Of a DNA stretch of 64,000 nucleotides, positions 54,080 through 62,154 are shown piece after piece. The translations under genes and the position numbers were made by a program. Source of the stretch: Bacteroidales bacterium M7. GTDB lineage: Bacteria; Bacteroidota; Bacteroidia; Bacteroidales; Muribaculaceae. Position 1 is the stretch's first letter, and each line of letters begins with the position of its first letter. Under the pieces are notes generated by a model. The model made no database searches, was not told the origin of the DNA, and saw nothing but the letters and a program-made list of their open reading frames with translations. The stretch lies in NCBI GenBank assembly GCA_001689515.1, contig LUJR01000010.1, positions 5,411 through 69,410 on the forward strand, read 5' to 3'.

Positions 54080-55312
54080 ATGACCGTCAAAGACATCGAC
54101 ATAGCCCAATTTGACTACGACCTCCCCGACGAACGCATAGCCAAGCATCCCCTTGCTCAGCGCGAACAGTGCCTGTTGCTCAAGCGTGACCATGACGGCT
54201 CGCTGTCGACGCACATCTTCGCCGAACTGCCCGATCTCCTCCCCGCCGATGCGATGCTCGTATATAACGCCACTCGCGTCATCAATGCCCGTCTGCGTTT
54301 CCGCAAACAGCCATCTCCCACCGATGGTGGCAACACGCAGGGTGCATTGATAGAGATTTTCTGTCTCGAGCCTCACAGCCCGCGCGACTATGCGGTCAAT
54401 TTTGCATCCACAGGCAGCTGCGAGTGGGTATGCCTCGTAGGCAACAGCAAAAAGTGGAAGTCAGGCACACTCTCCCTGCCGCTGGATATTGACGGCAAGC
54501 ACATCATGCTCCACGCCGAGAGGATTGACCGTGTGGGCAACTCGTCTGTCATCCGTTTCAGCTGGGATGACCCCACGGCAACATTTGCCACCATCATCAG
54601 CGCAGCCGGCGAAATCCCCATCCCCCCCTACCTCAACCGCGGGACAGAAGAGAGCGACAGCGATGACTATCAGACGGTCTACGCCCATATCGACGGCTCG
54701 GTGGCAGCCCCCACAGCAGGGTTGCATTTCACCGACGAGGTGCTTGCCGAGATTGACCGCCGAGGCATCCCTCGCCATGAGGTGACGCTCCACGTGGGAG
54801 CCGGAACATTTCAGCCGGTCAAGTCCGACACCATCGGCGAGCACCCGATGCACAACGAATTTTTTGCCGTAGACCGCCCCGTCATAGAGGCGTTGGCTCG
54901 CGACGACCGCCGTGTCATAGCCGTCGGCACCACCTCAGTCCGTACCCTTGAGAGCCTCTACAACCTCGGCTGCATGAAGCATATGGGCATAGAGGACGAT
55001 GAAGTGCCTCAGTGGTATCCCTATGACCCCGCCCATCCCCGTCTCTCCGCCAAAGAGTCCATGGAAGCACTTCTGCGCCATCTCGATGCAACAGGCACAT
55101 CCTCCATAGTAGCATCCACACGTCTCATCATCGCCCCGGGTTACACCCCTGGCATCGTCAAAGGGATGGTCACCAACTTCCATCAGCCCCGCTCCACCCT
55201 CCTCCTCCTCGTCTCGGCATTCACCACCGGCGACTGGCGCAAGATGTACGACTACGCCCTCGCCGGCACCTACCGCTTCCTCTCCTACGGCGACGCCTGC
55301 CTCATCCTCTAA
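54080..55312 (+). CDS. queA: S-adenosylmethionine:tRNA ribosyltransferase-isomerase
   Basis: 410 residues from ATG 54080 (MTVKDIDIAQFDYDLPDE); the upstream in-frame extension to 53936 overlaps miaA and is proline-rich read-through. Family motifs include YDLPDERIAKHPL near residue 11, AAPTAGLHFT near 212, and HVGAGTFQPVK near 237. The C-terminal 'NFHQPRSTLLLLVSAF' is also typical. The enzyme makes epoxyqueuosine from preQ1-modified tRNA. The protein is longer than E. coli QueA (about 356) because of inserts, a feature of the Bacteroidota form. Confidence 0.93.
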   Translation: MTVKDIDIAQFDYDLPDERIAKHPLAQREQCLLLKRDHDGSLSTHIFAELPDLLPADAMLVYNATRVINARLRFRKQPSPTDGGNTQGALIEIFCLEPHSPRDYAVNFASTGSCEWVCLVGNSKKWKSGTLSLPLDIDGKHIMLHAERIDRVGNSSVIRFSWDDPTATFATIISAAGEIPIPPYLNRGTEESDSDDYQTVYAHIDGSVAAPTAGLHFTDEVLAEIDRRGIPRHEVTLHVGAGTFQPVKSDTIGEHPMHNEFFAVDRPVIEALARDDRRVIAVGTTSVRTLESLYNLGCMKHMGIEDDEVPQWYPYDPAHPRLSAKESMEALLRHLDATGTSSIVASTRLIIAPGYTPGIVKGMVTNFHQPRSTLLLLVSAFTTGDWRKMYDYALAGTYRFLSYGDACLIL

Positions 55313-55359
55313 ATGCGCCAACGCGGATGTAGCATAACTGATCTTGGATCACCTCACTT

Positions 55360-55450
55360 TGTAGGGACATGCCATGGCATGTCTGCCGACCGCCACCATT
55401 TGATCCATTATCAGACAGCCTATTCAGACATGCCATGGCATGTCCCTACA
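55360..55450. repeat. REPIN-like inverted pair of palindromes
   Basis: Left unit 55360-55383 and right unit 55427-55450 are perfect inverted copies, with TGTAG outer ends and a spacer of about 43 bases. It sits between queA and the methyltransferase gene. Confidence 0.85.
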
Positions 55451-55531
55451 ATTGGTGGAGTTTAATCCGCCACTCTGATCATGATACATGTAACGCGCTG
55501 TGCCGCAGCGCATCAAACCCACTGATTATCC

Positions 55532-56341
55532 ATGAACCTCTGCCGCGTCTCCGACATCACCGCCCCCGGGCTTGCCATGTTTGCCAGCCTCACCGACACA
55601 CAGCTCCGCAACCGCCTGCATCCCGACGAAGCCCTCATCATAGTAGAAAGCCCCAAAGTCATCCTGACGGCACTCTCCCGAGGACTCGTCCCCGTAGCCC
55701 TGCTCTGCGAAGAGCGGCACATCACAGGCGACGCCGCCCCCATCATAGCCCGATGCCCTGCCGACATGCCCATATACACAGGTGAGCGTGACATCCTCCA
55801 GACCCTCACCGGCTACAAACTCACCCGCGGAGTGCTCTGCGCCATGCGCCGCCCCGCCGAGCAGTCGGCAAGCCATATCTGCCCCGCCGACAGAGGACGC
55901 ATAGCCGTCATCGACGGCGTAGTAGACACCACCAACATCGGTGCCATATTCCGCTCCGCAGCCGCCCTCGGCATCGATACAGTACTGCTGACCCGCACCT
56001 CATGCGACCCCTTCAACCGCCGCGCCATCCGCGTCTCCATGGGCTCAGTGTTCCTCGTCCCCTGGTCATGGATTGACGGCGACCCCAACCAAGTCCTACA
56101 CGCCCTCGGCTACACCACCGTCTCCATGGCACTCCGCCACGACTCCGTCCCCCTCGACTCGCAAGAACTGAAACGCCAACCCCGCCTCGCCATCATCCTC
56201 GGCACCGAAGGCGACGGCCTCAGCCAGAGCGTAATCACCGCCTCCGACTTCGTCACCAAAATCCCCATGTCCCACGGCGTCGACTCCCTCAACGTAGCCG
56301 CCGCCTCAGCCATCGCCTTCTACGAACTCACCCGCCCCTAA
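55532..56341 (+). CDS. SpoU/TrmH-type RNA 2'-O-methyltransferase
   Basis: 269 residues. The N-terminal 100 residues are a substrate-binding domain (LHPDEALIIVESPKVI). The C-terminal SPOUT domain shows the three knot motifs: NIGAIFRSAAALGIDTVLL near residue 133, ILGTEGDGL near 215, and IPMSHGVDSLNVAAASAI near 243. It methylates a ribose in tRNA or rRNA using S-adenosylmethionine; which nucleotide is not clear from sequence. It stands alone between two REPIN-like copies. Confidence 0.88.
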   Translation: MNLCRVSDITAPGLAMFASLTDTQLRNRLHPDEALIIVESPKVILTALSRGLVPVALLCEERHITGDAAPIIARCPADMPIYTGERDILQTLTGYKLTRGVLCAMRRPAEQSASHICPADRGRIAVIDGVVDTTNIGAIFRSAAALGIDTVLLTRTSCDPFNRRAIRVSMGSVFLVPWSWIDGDPNQVLHALGYTTVSMALRHDSVPLDSQELKRQPRLAIILGTEGDGLSQSVITASDFVTKIPMSHGVDSLNVAAASAIAFYELTRP

Positions 56342-56384
56342 CCGATACCTCCACGGACGCATCCACTATCTCACTTTACACACT

Positions 56385-56465
56385 TGTAGGGACATGCCGT
56401 GGCATGTCTGCTTGCCATAGATAACATTAGCACTTGATGATGCGGACATGCCACGGGATGGCATT
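56385..56465. repeat. REPIN-like pair with degenerate right unit
   Basis: The left unit (56385-56408) is intact. The right unit (56443-56465) has mutations (CCACGGGATGGCATT instead of the mirror sequence), so this copy is decaying. It ends 10 bases before the vsr stop codon. Confidence 0.8.
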
Positions 56466-56475
56466 ACAGCATCTA

Positions 56476-56985
56476 TTACTCCCCATAAGAGGTTTCTGAC
56501 TCGGCTGCCATGGGGAGGGGCTCGCCAGCAGGGGCAGCATCGGCGTAGGCGGGGGATTGCTGCTTCATCAGGTAGGAGTGGTTGATGAAGTATTCGATGG
56601 AGGCGAGGGTTCGGGCGCGGACTGCGGGTTTGAGCTGGCACTCCCATACGGTGAGGACGTTCCAGCCCATGGCGCGGAGGCGGTCTTTCTGCGCTTCGTC
56701 GCGCTCTTTGTTGCGGCGGATCTTGGCGGTCCAGAAGTCGGCATTGGACTTTGGCAGGTGCATGTGTTCCTCGTGACCGTGCCAGAAGCAACCGTGGATA
56801 AAGATGACGATGCCATACTTGCGGAGCACTATGTCAGGTGTCCCAGGCAGACGCTTGACATGTTTGCGATAGCGGTAGCCCCGCGACCACAGCCACCGCC
56901 TCACTATCATCTCGGGCTTGGTATCTTTGCCCTTGATGCGGCTCATGCAGCGCGACCGCTGCTCCTTGGTCATCACGTCTGTCAT
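56476..56985 (-). CDS. vsr: very short patch repair endonuclease
   Basis: 169 residues. The Vsr catalytic residues fall at the same numbers as in the E. coli enzyme: Asp51 in GTPDIVL, His64 in IFIHGCF, Trp68 and His69 in WHGHE. The segment KIRRNKERD near residue 88 is also typical. The enzyme nicks DNA next to T:G mismatches arising from deaminated 5-methylcytosine. It usually sits beside a cytosine-5 methyltransferase; none is visible in this window. The C-terminal 30 residues (Ala- and Pro-rich) exceed the usual end. Confidence 0.92.
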   Translation of the reverse strand: MTDVMTKEQRSRCMSRIKGKDTKPEMIVRRWLWSRGYRYRKHVKRLPGTPDIVLRKYGIVIFIHGCFWHGHEEHMHLPKSNADFWTAKIRRNKERDEAQKDRLRAMGWNVLTVWECQLKPAVRARTLASIEYFINHSYLMKQQSPAYADAAPAGEPLPMAAESETSYGE

Positions 56986-56995
56986 ATCATACCCT

Positions 56996-57328
56996 CTACG
57001 TCAGGCACAAACCTGCGTCATTGCCAAAATCGGCATCAGCGCATATCGCCGGGGCTATCAGGCTTTGCAGCTCGGCGATGTATTCAGCAAAGGCAGCGCG
57101 ACCCTTGTCGGTCATGCGGCAGGTGGTGCGAGGACGCTTGCCGTTAAATGTCTTTGTGACACTGATATAACATGCCTCGGCGAGTTTTGTTATCTGCACG
57201 CTCAGATTGCCGGTGGTCGCCCCGGTCTTGTCTTTGAGGTACATGAAGTCTGCCTCCTCCACGCTCATCAGCAGCGAGAGGATCGCCAGACGAAGCTGCG
57301 AATGTATCAGCGGATCAAGCTCTTTCAT
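56996..57328 (-). CDS. winged-helix transcriptional regulator
   Basis: 110 residues, a single winged-helix domain of the type often annotated as 'winged helix DNA-binding' (PF13601): LRLAILSLLMSVEEADF for helix 1-2, then KTGATTGNLSVQITKLAEA as the recognition helix, and a wing with KTFNGKRPRTTCRMTDKGR. It overlaps the upstream membrane protein gene by 14 bases. Such pairs of a small regulator and a membrane protein are common in Bacteroidota; the signal is unknown. It lies 10 bases from vsr. Confidence 0.8.
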   Translation of the reverse strand: MKELDPLIHSQLRLAILSLLMSVEEADFMYLKDKTGATTGNLSVQITKLAEACYISVTKTFNGKRPRTTCRMTDKGRAAFAEYIAELQSLIAPAICADADFGNDAGLCLT

Positions 57329-57881
57329 CTTTCAAGTCTTTTTTCATCTTATAGGCGGGGATAATCATCATTGCAAATATCGCCGCAACAAACAGCAATA
57401 TCCGTCTCTCGTCAGTCACCAACCACATCGAAGCGGCTAAGACAAATCCAGCCACCGATGAATACTGCAAAAACGGATACTTTACCAACGCCCCGGTGAC
57501 ATAACACCCTATGGCGAGCAACAGCAGCACGAAGAAAAGCACATTGAAACTCACGAAATAAGATGTCACCGAGAAACTAAGCAACACTGCCGTCAGCATC
57601 CACCATATGCTGTGGAGCGGAGCGGTCAGGGCTGTGCGGACAGCCACATGTCGCCCACGCCGGAACAGGCGCATTCCTGCCAAACCTAATGGCGGGATGA
57701 GAAACCACAGCAGATAGTGGCGAGGATCAGCAGTCAGAACGACAGAGAAATACACTGCCATCCCGACAGCTACAGTCACCCACCCCCACACAAGCAGTGG
57801 CAGATAGGCTCCGCCGAGCACGCTCCGCCGCGTCTGCGCCATCATCTGCGTGATTATACCCAGACTCTCATCAGGTCTCAT
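57315..57881 (-). CDS. membrane protein paired with a winged-helix regulator
   Basis: 188 residues with about six hydrophobic segments, at roughly 25-48, 58-72, 90-108, 112-130, 138-155 and 162-175, and a charged C-terminus (KMKKDLKDERA). No catalytic motif is visible. The gene overlaps the following regulator gene by 14 bases, so both products are made together. The membrane protein may sense a signal or be the regulated target; this is inference. Confidence 0.65.
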   Translation of the reverse strand: MRPDESLGIITQMMAQTRRSVLGGAYLPLLVWGWVTVAVGMAVYFSVVLTADPRHYLLWFLIPPLGLAGMRLFRRGRHVAVRTALTAPLHSIWWMLTAVLLSFSVTSYFVSFNVLFFVLLLLAIGCYVTGALVKYPFLQYSSVAGFVLAASMWLVTDERRILLFVAAIFAMMIIPAYKMKKDLKDERA

Positions 57882-57927
57882 GCTACAAATATAACACTAA
57901 AGGCTGACAAAATAAACATATTTACGG

Positions 57928-58281
57928 TCAATACTGCTTCAATTCTATCTCATGCACACCGCCGCCCTCAACCGTGGTCTGCACACACGGTTCTTCAGGG
58001 CGTCCGTATGAGTCAAAATCCAGTTGACGGTCATCATTGAGATCCTGGAATGCCTGCACAGCCAACGTCCCTGCTTCCTTGACATCAAATGCCATCTCCA
58101 CCGTCTCGGCAGACACCTCTGCCATCTGCGCCCCCACAGGTTTCCCGTCAGCCGACACCGACACATAGAGCGTCCCTTCAGCATAAGGAAGATTGACAAA
58201 TCTCAGAGTCAGCACCTGCCCCGACATTGCCTGACATGACAGCACTCCACATGCAGCCATCGTGATAATCATCTTTTTCAT
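57928..58281 (-). CDS. DUF2141 periplasmic protein
   Basis: 117 residues with a signal peptide (MKKMIITMAACGVLS, cut near residue 21). The mature part is a small beta domain with the DUF2141 features 'GTLYVSVSADGKPVG', 'VKEAGTLAVQAFQDLNDDRQLD' and a glycine-rich end. The 'DLNDDRQLDFD' stretch resembles a calcium-binding loop. Its ATG overlaps the stop of the upstream receptor gene (ATGA at 58278-58281), so both act together. Function unknown. Confidence 0.8.
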   Translation of the reverse strand: MKKMIITMAACGVLSCQAMSGQVLTLRFVNLPYAEGTLYVSVSADGKPVGAQMAEVSAETVEMAFDVKEAGTLAVQAFQDLNDDRQLDFDSYGRPEEPCVQTTVEGGGVHEIELKQY

Positions 58282-60452
58282 TTCGTTACGTTGTTTATTG
58301 ATTTATATTGATGAGTATTATCTAATTTCTTCTGCATCTGTGCTTTCCGCTTGCCGCGATGCAAATTAAGCGTCACACCGACCCACACGAGCTGTCGCGA
58401 ACTCGCTGCCTGGTAAATCCTTTCATATCCAGCCAATGCTGAGAGGTCGCGGCTCCTAAGAGCCACATTGCCTATCGGATTGACCACACCAGCCATCACA
58501 GTGGCAGAGCGGTAAGTGTAACCCACTCCGATGTTAAGCAGATTATTGTTGGTCGTGGAAATCTTCTCACCCCACAACACATTATATGCACTGTTATATT
58601 TCACCATCACCCACCAGTGACTGCGCATCACCATAAACTGAGCATTGACAAACGGCTGCGAATAGCTGTGATGGTAACGCTCACCATGGCTCTTGAAAAG
58701 ATGCCATCCTCCCTCAGCTGTTACAGTCAGCAGCCCCGACAGCAGAGGCAGTCTGACATTTCCCTTGACCTCAAAATGATTGTTATAACCGTGATTGATG
58801 GGCATGGACAGAATCATACCATCAACATAGGTCTTTACCGCCATCACAGGATTGACCGCACGGACATTGCCCAACTGCAACCCTACGGCAGCCTCGCGTA
58901 TCCTGTGGTCATATTTTATCCTCGCCGTATATTGCTGCCATGGCTTCAAGTCGGGTTGTCCGCAATACCACTGATAGCCGTCAATACGCTGCAATGTCGG
59001 CATGCGCTCATCCAATCCGGGATATTTCGTCACACTCTCGGCATACAGTGACACCGCTCCACAATTCTCCGTGACATACCGCCCATAAGCCCTGAATCCG
59101 TCCAGTAGGGTCGCAACATGTAGCGACCGACCGCCCGTCTGAGAAACATCCCGTATTCCCCAGGAATACCGCCCCATCTCCCCGCCGACATAATATTGCA
59201 ACTGCTCACTGCTCTGCTTCCACTGCGCAAACACGCTGCCTCGTCCATCCTCTTCGCGGAAACTCCGCACCCCATTGTCTGTATCAGTCCACACACCGTT
59301 ACCCCTAAGCCCTGCCGACAGCATACCGCAGCCTATGCGTCCCTCCCACAGAGCTTCACCGAGCAGCCGCATCCCACGGCTATTCAATCTATTGTCGATC
59401 CTCACTCCGTCGGTCTCATATTCATGCGCCGAATGCGACTCAGTCCACGTAGGCACGATATTCACGCATACCGTGTGATGCGTACCTATGCGTTGATGCA
59501 GATACACATCCAGATCCCCCTGCCACGACCTGACTGGATTGACCTCGCGCTCATACGACCGCACTTCCTTCTCATCCGTTATCGTAACAATCTCGCCTTC
59601 GGTTGCATACCTGTTGTCCGTATGATACAACCGCCCCTGCACATTGAGCAACATATCACGCCCCTGCACATACGAATAAGTCATCGTAGCCTGGTGCGTC
59701 ACCATGCGGTTAGGCACAGCCACACCATTCTCCGTCCTCGTCACCTCCGCACCGTCAGCCGTCACAATCCTCTCCACATTGTCGCGGTAGCAGTCCATCT
59801 GCCACATCGGATTGCTGTGGTAGTCCACGCCCCACTGGCTCCCTCCCACATTATATTTCAGCGACACCGCATAGTCACCCCAGCCGCGGTTGACCGACTG
59901 GAGCAGATTGGCGAAAACCGTCCCGCCCCTCTCAACACCCCGTTTGACTGAAATGTCAAGCACCCCGTCATAATCACCGTAACGCACCCCCGGGTCACCG
60001 ATATACTCAACCTTCACAATATCGCTAGGCGACAGTGCTGCCACCTCTGACACTGAAGCCGGGCGACCATTGATGCGCATCTGCAGCCGTCCCCCTCCCA
60101 TCAGCGAGACAGTCCCTGTAGCCACATCCACCACCAGCTCCGGAATCCCCAATCCAGCCAGCAGCTGCATCCCCGAATTGACCACCCGCACCAACTCCCC
60201 CTCCGGACGGTACACCACCTTCTCCCCGACCCGCACCCCCTGCCGAGCCTTCACCACCACCTCTCCCAACGTCACCCCCAAAGAATCACCGCCAACCGCA
60301 GCCCCATCCAACCGAGCCAAATCCGACTGCACTGTATCCAATCGCACCATATCTGCCCCTCGCAAGGACGCGGCCACAATAACACACCCCGCCAGCCAAA
60401 GCCCCCGAAGCCCCAGCCCACGACCAAAACCGTTAAAAAACCTCATAGTCAT
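58278..60452 (-). CDS. TonB-dependent receptor-like outer-membrane protein
   Basis: About 724 residues from ATG 60452 (MTMRFFNGF). Upstream ATG codons at 60470 and 60509 remain open, but the promoter element at 60479-60486 makes a start after it more likely. A signal peptide ends near residue 33. A plug-like region follows (residues about 60-170: VVVKARQGVRVG, LQMRINGRPAS, PSDIVKVEYIGDPGVRYG), then a beta barrel of about 550 residues. The N-terminal carboxypeptidase-like domain of SusC proteins is absent. Such proteins import or export small ligands at the outer membrane. The DUF2141 gene overlaps its 3' end. Ligand unknown. Confidence 0.78.
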   Translation of the reverse strand: MTMRFFNGFGRGLGLRGLWLAGCVIVAASLRGADMVRLDTVQSDLARLDGAAVGGDSLGVTLGEVVVKARQGVRVGEKVVYRPEGELVRVVNSGMQLLAGLGIPELVVDVATGTVSLMGGGRLQMRINGRPASVSEVAALSPSDIVKVEYIGDPGVRYGDYDGVLDISVKRGVERGGTVFANLLQSVNRGWGDYAVSLKYNVGGSQWGVDYHSNPMWQMDCYRDNVERIVTADGAEVTRTENGVAVPNRMVTHQATMTYSYVQGRDMLLNVQGRLYHTDNRYATEGEIVTITDEKEVRSYEREVNPVRSWQGDLDVYLHQRIGTHHTVCVNIVPTWTESHSAHEYETDGVRIDNRLNSRGMRLLGEALWEGRIGCGMLSAGLRGNGVWTDTDNGVRSFREEDGRGSVFAQWKQSSEQLQYYVGGEMGRYSWGIRDVSQTGGRSLHVATLLDGFRAYGRYVTENCGAVSLYAESVTKYPGLDERMPTLQRIDGYQWYCGQPDLKPWQQYTARIKYDHRIREAAVGLQLGNVRAVNPVMAVKTYVDGMILSMPINHGYNNHFEVKGNVRLPLLSGLLTVTAEGGWHLFKSHGERYHHSYSQPFVNAQFMVMRSHWWVMVKYNSAYNVLWGEKISTTNNNLLNIGVGYTYRSATVMAGVVNPIGNVALRSRDLSALAGYERIYQAASSRQLVWVGVTLNLHRGKRKAQMQKKLDNTHQYKSINNVTK

Positions 60453-60478
60453 AATCAACAAAATTTTCATTTCATCCA

Positions 60479-60486
60479 CAAATGTA
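60479..60486 (-). promoter_or_regulatory. -7 element for the receptor-DUF2141 operon
   Basis: TACATTTG on the minus strand matches TAnnTTTG. Transcription would begin near 60472, which excludes the ATG at 60509 and makes 60470 nearly leaderless. Confidence 0.5.
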
Positions 60487-60594
60487 AATATATTTATTTT
60501 ATAAACCAAATTAGTTAATAAATCTCTCCGCGCTCCTCAATTTCTCCCACAAAAATAACCCAAGAATCATTACATGTAATTCATAAACTATTCG

Positions 60595-60602
60595 TAGGTT
60601 TG
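60595..60602 (+). promoter_or_regulatory. -7 element for the 60657 gene
   Basis: TAGGTTTG on the plus strand matches TAnnTTTG and lies 55 bases before ATG 60657. Here the base composition drops to AT-rich. Confidence 0.5.
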
Positions 60603-60656
60603 CAACACAGAGTAATTCAATTTGACATCTAATTGATTACGTATTTGACTTAATAC

Positions 60657-61553
60657 ATGAATCCAACAGAAAAGATATTCCGTAGTGCCCCTTTACTTGA
60701 AATGATTGTCAAAAACCAATTTTATAATTGTGGAGCTAACGACAATCAAAACTTAATGGCTGCTTTGACGAGATGCGTTTGTTTCTGTTTTCAATTTGAC
60801 AAAGCCAGCTATGAACACCTCAAAGCACTGAAACTGGAAGTAAAATCACAAATTCCCAAATCAGATGGTGACATTTTTTTACAGTTCTACCATATACAAG
60901 ATGCAATCCTCGGATATAATTCATGCTATGATACACTGCTACAGATCATTAAATTTGCCTTCCAACTTGCACCCGAACTGCATACCCAAGAAGACTTCCT
61001 TGATGCAATCAACAATTGCAGATGGACTTCTGATCCCAACACCCAAGGAATCAAAGAACTGTTACAGCAAAAATATTCTGACAACATGGTATTCCCAGCA
61101 TTTCTCAAAAAGAGCATCTCATTCTTTGAAACAACACGAAGAAAAAATGCAGAATATGCCAACAAGATTAAACATGGCGGAGGCATTTTAATACCTCCAT
61201 TGCAAACCTTTATACCCTCAGTCTCTAAAGTAAATCAAAAAGTATCAATAATTAAAAAAGCAGATGGAACATTGCATTTTGGCTTCCCCAAAGATATCAC
61301 GTCATTTAAAATGGAATGGTTATACCCAGATGTAGTCGAATCTCAGAGACTATTACAAATACTTCAAAATCAAAACGCCAAGATTTTTGAATATGCTCAA
61401 TACCTTTTCCAATTCCTTAAATATGACACATTAAAAGACATTCCACCCTATCCGGGAAATACATCTTCCCACTTGATTCAAATCAAAAGCAATCAAGTCT
61501 ACAAATCCACCAGCAGGTATAAAACACGATATGAGAATAACAGTGTAGATTAA
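60657..61553 (+). CDS. unknown protein with possible HEPN-like segment
   Basis: 298 residues, AT-rich gene, no signal peptide or membrane segment. I do not recognise a family. The first 170 residues are helical; the stretch 'FFETTRRKNAEYANKIKHGG' near residues 155-174 resembles the helix with N-x-x-KH seen in HEPN-like proteins, though the RNase motif R-x4-6-H is not exact. The final 100 residues look like a separate beta-containing part (IIKKADGTLHFGFPKD). Its stop codon lies in the first copy of a 17-base tandem repeat (61544-61577). Composition unlike the neighbours suggests horizontal transfer; a defence-related role is only a guess. Confidence 0.6.
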   Translation: MNPTEKIFRSAPLLEMIVKNQFYNCGANDNQNLMAALTRCVCFCFQFDKASYEHLKALKLEVKSQIPKSDGDIFLQFYHIQDAILGYNSCYDTLLQIIKFAFQLAPELHTQEDFLDAINNCRWTSDPNTQGIKELLQQKYSDNMVFPAFLKKSISFFETTRRKNAEYANKIKHGGGILIPPLQTFIPSVSKVNQKVSIIKKADGTLHFGFPKDITSFKMEWLYPDVVESQRLLQILQNQNAKIFEYAQYLFQFLKYDTLKDIPPYPGNTSSHLIQIKSNQVYKSTSRYKTRYENNSVD

Positions 61554-61577
61554 AAACTTTTGTAGATTAAAAACTTT
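61544..61577 (+). repeat. 17-base perfect tandem duplication
   Basis: TGTAGATTAAAAACTTT occurs twice without a gap (61544-61560 and 61561-61577). The stop codon of the 60657 gene lies in the first copy. Confidence 0.85.
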
Positions 61578-61609
61578 GCAGAACTCATCTGCCATTACGA
61601 AAATTTCAG

Positions 61610-61617
61610 TAATTTTG
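61610..61617 (+). promoter_or_regulatory. -7 element for the 61745 gene pair
   Basis: TAATTTTG matches TAnnTTTG and lies 128 bases before ATG 61745. The 190 bases between genes hold nothing else recognisable. Confidence 0.4.
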
Positions 61618-61744
61618 TCCTCGGTGAGCATAGCGATAAGAGTATTTGTTTGAATTTTAGCACTTTAAATTTAATACTTTTATCGCTAATCACCAAATTT
61701 TCAGCTACTTAATTTTCATCGAACTCACGTTAAATATATCAAGT

Positions 61745-62149
61745 ATGAAAACGGTTTCCACGAACAAAGAATTAGCAGATGCGCTTAAAAGCGATGAACA
61801 GTACATCAAGGTCACTGGTGAATTAACTATAAAAGTTAAAAAGATCAAACGTGTTCGAAATGCCGCATGGGTAGTTGCTGCAGGTGCCTTGGCAACTTCT
61901 ATTGCGTTGGCAATAGCTACTCCTGCGGCAACTGTTGTTACAGCACCAGCCGGTGGATTTGGTGGGGCTATCCCATTTACAGGTTCAGCACTAGCAGGAG
62001 GAACAGCGGCTATAATAATCGGAGGAGCAGCTAAAGCCGCATTAGTACTTGGAATTGCTGCTGGCGGTATTGGTACTGTAAACAAAATGAGAAATAACTA
62101 TACGATTCAACAGACTGGAGAAGGGTATATAATTCTAAAGAAACATTAA
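61745..62149 (+). CDS. small glycine/alanine-rich membrane protein of unknown function
   Basis: 134 residues. Residues 1-36 are soluble (KELADALKSDEQYIKVTGEL), followed by a basic stretch (KVKKIKRVRN) and two long hydrophobic segments (about 41-65 and 82-112) rich in Gly and Ala with spaced glycines such as GGTAAIIIGGAAKAALVLG, which resembles a glycine-zipper hairpin. The end returns to a polar strand (TIQQTGEGYIILKKH). I recognise no named family. It is followed 5 bases later by another small membrane-anchored protein, so they probably work together. Confidence 0.6.
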   Translation: MKTVSTNKELADALKSDEQYIKVTGELTIKVKKIKRVRNAAWVVAAGALATSIALAIATPAATVVTAPAGGFGGAIPFTGSALAGGTAAIIIGGAAKAALVLGIAAGGIGTVNKMRNNYTIQQTGEGYIILKKH

Positions 62150-62154
62150 GCTGT

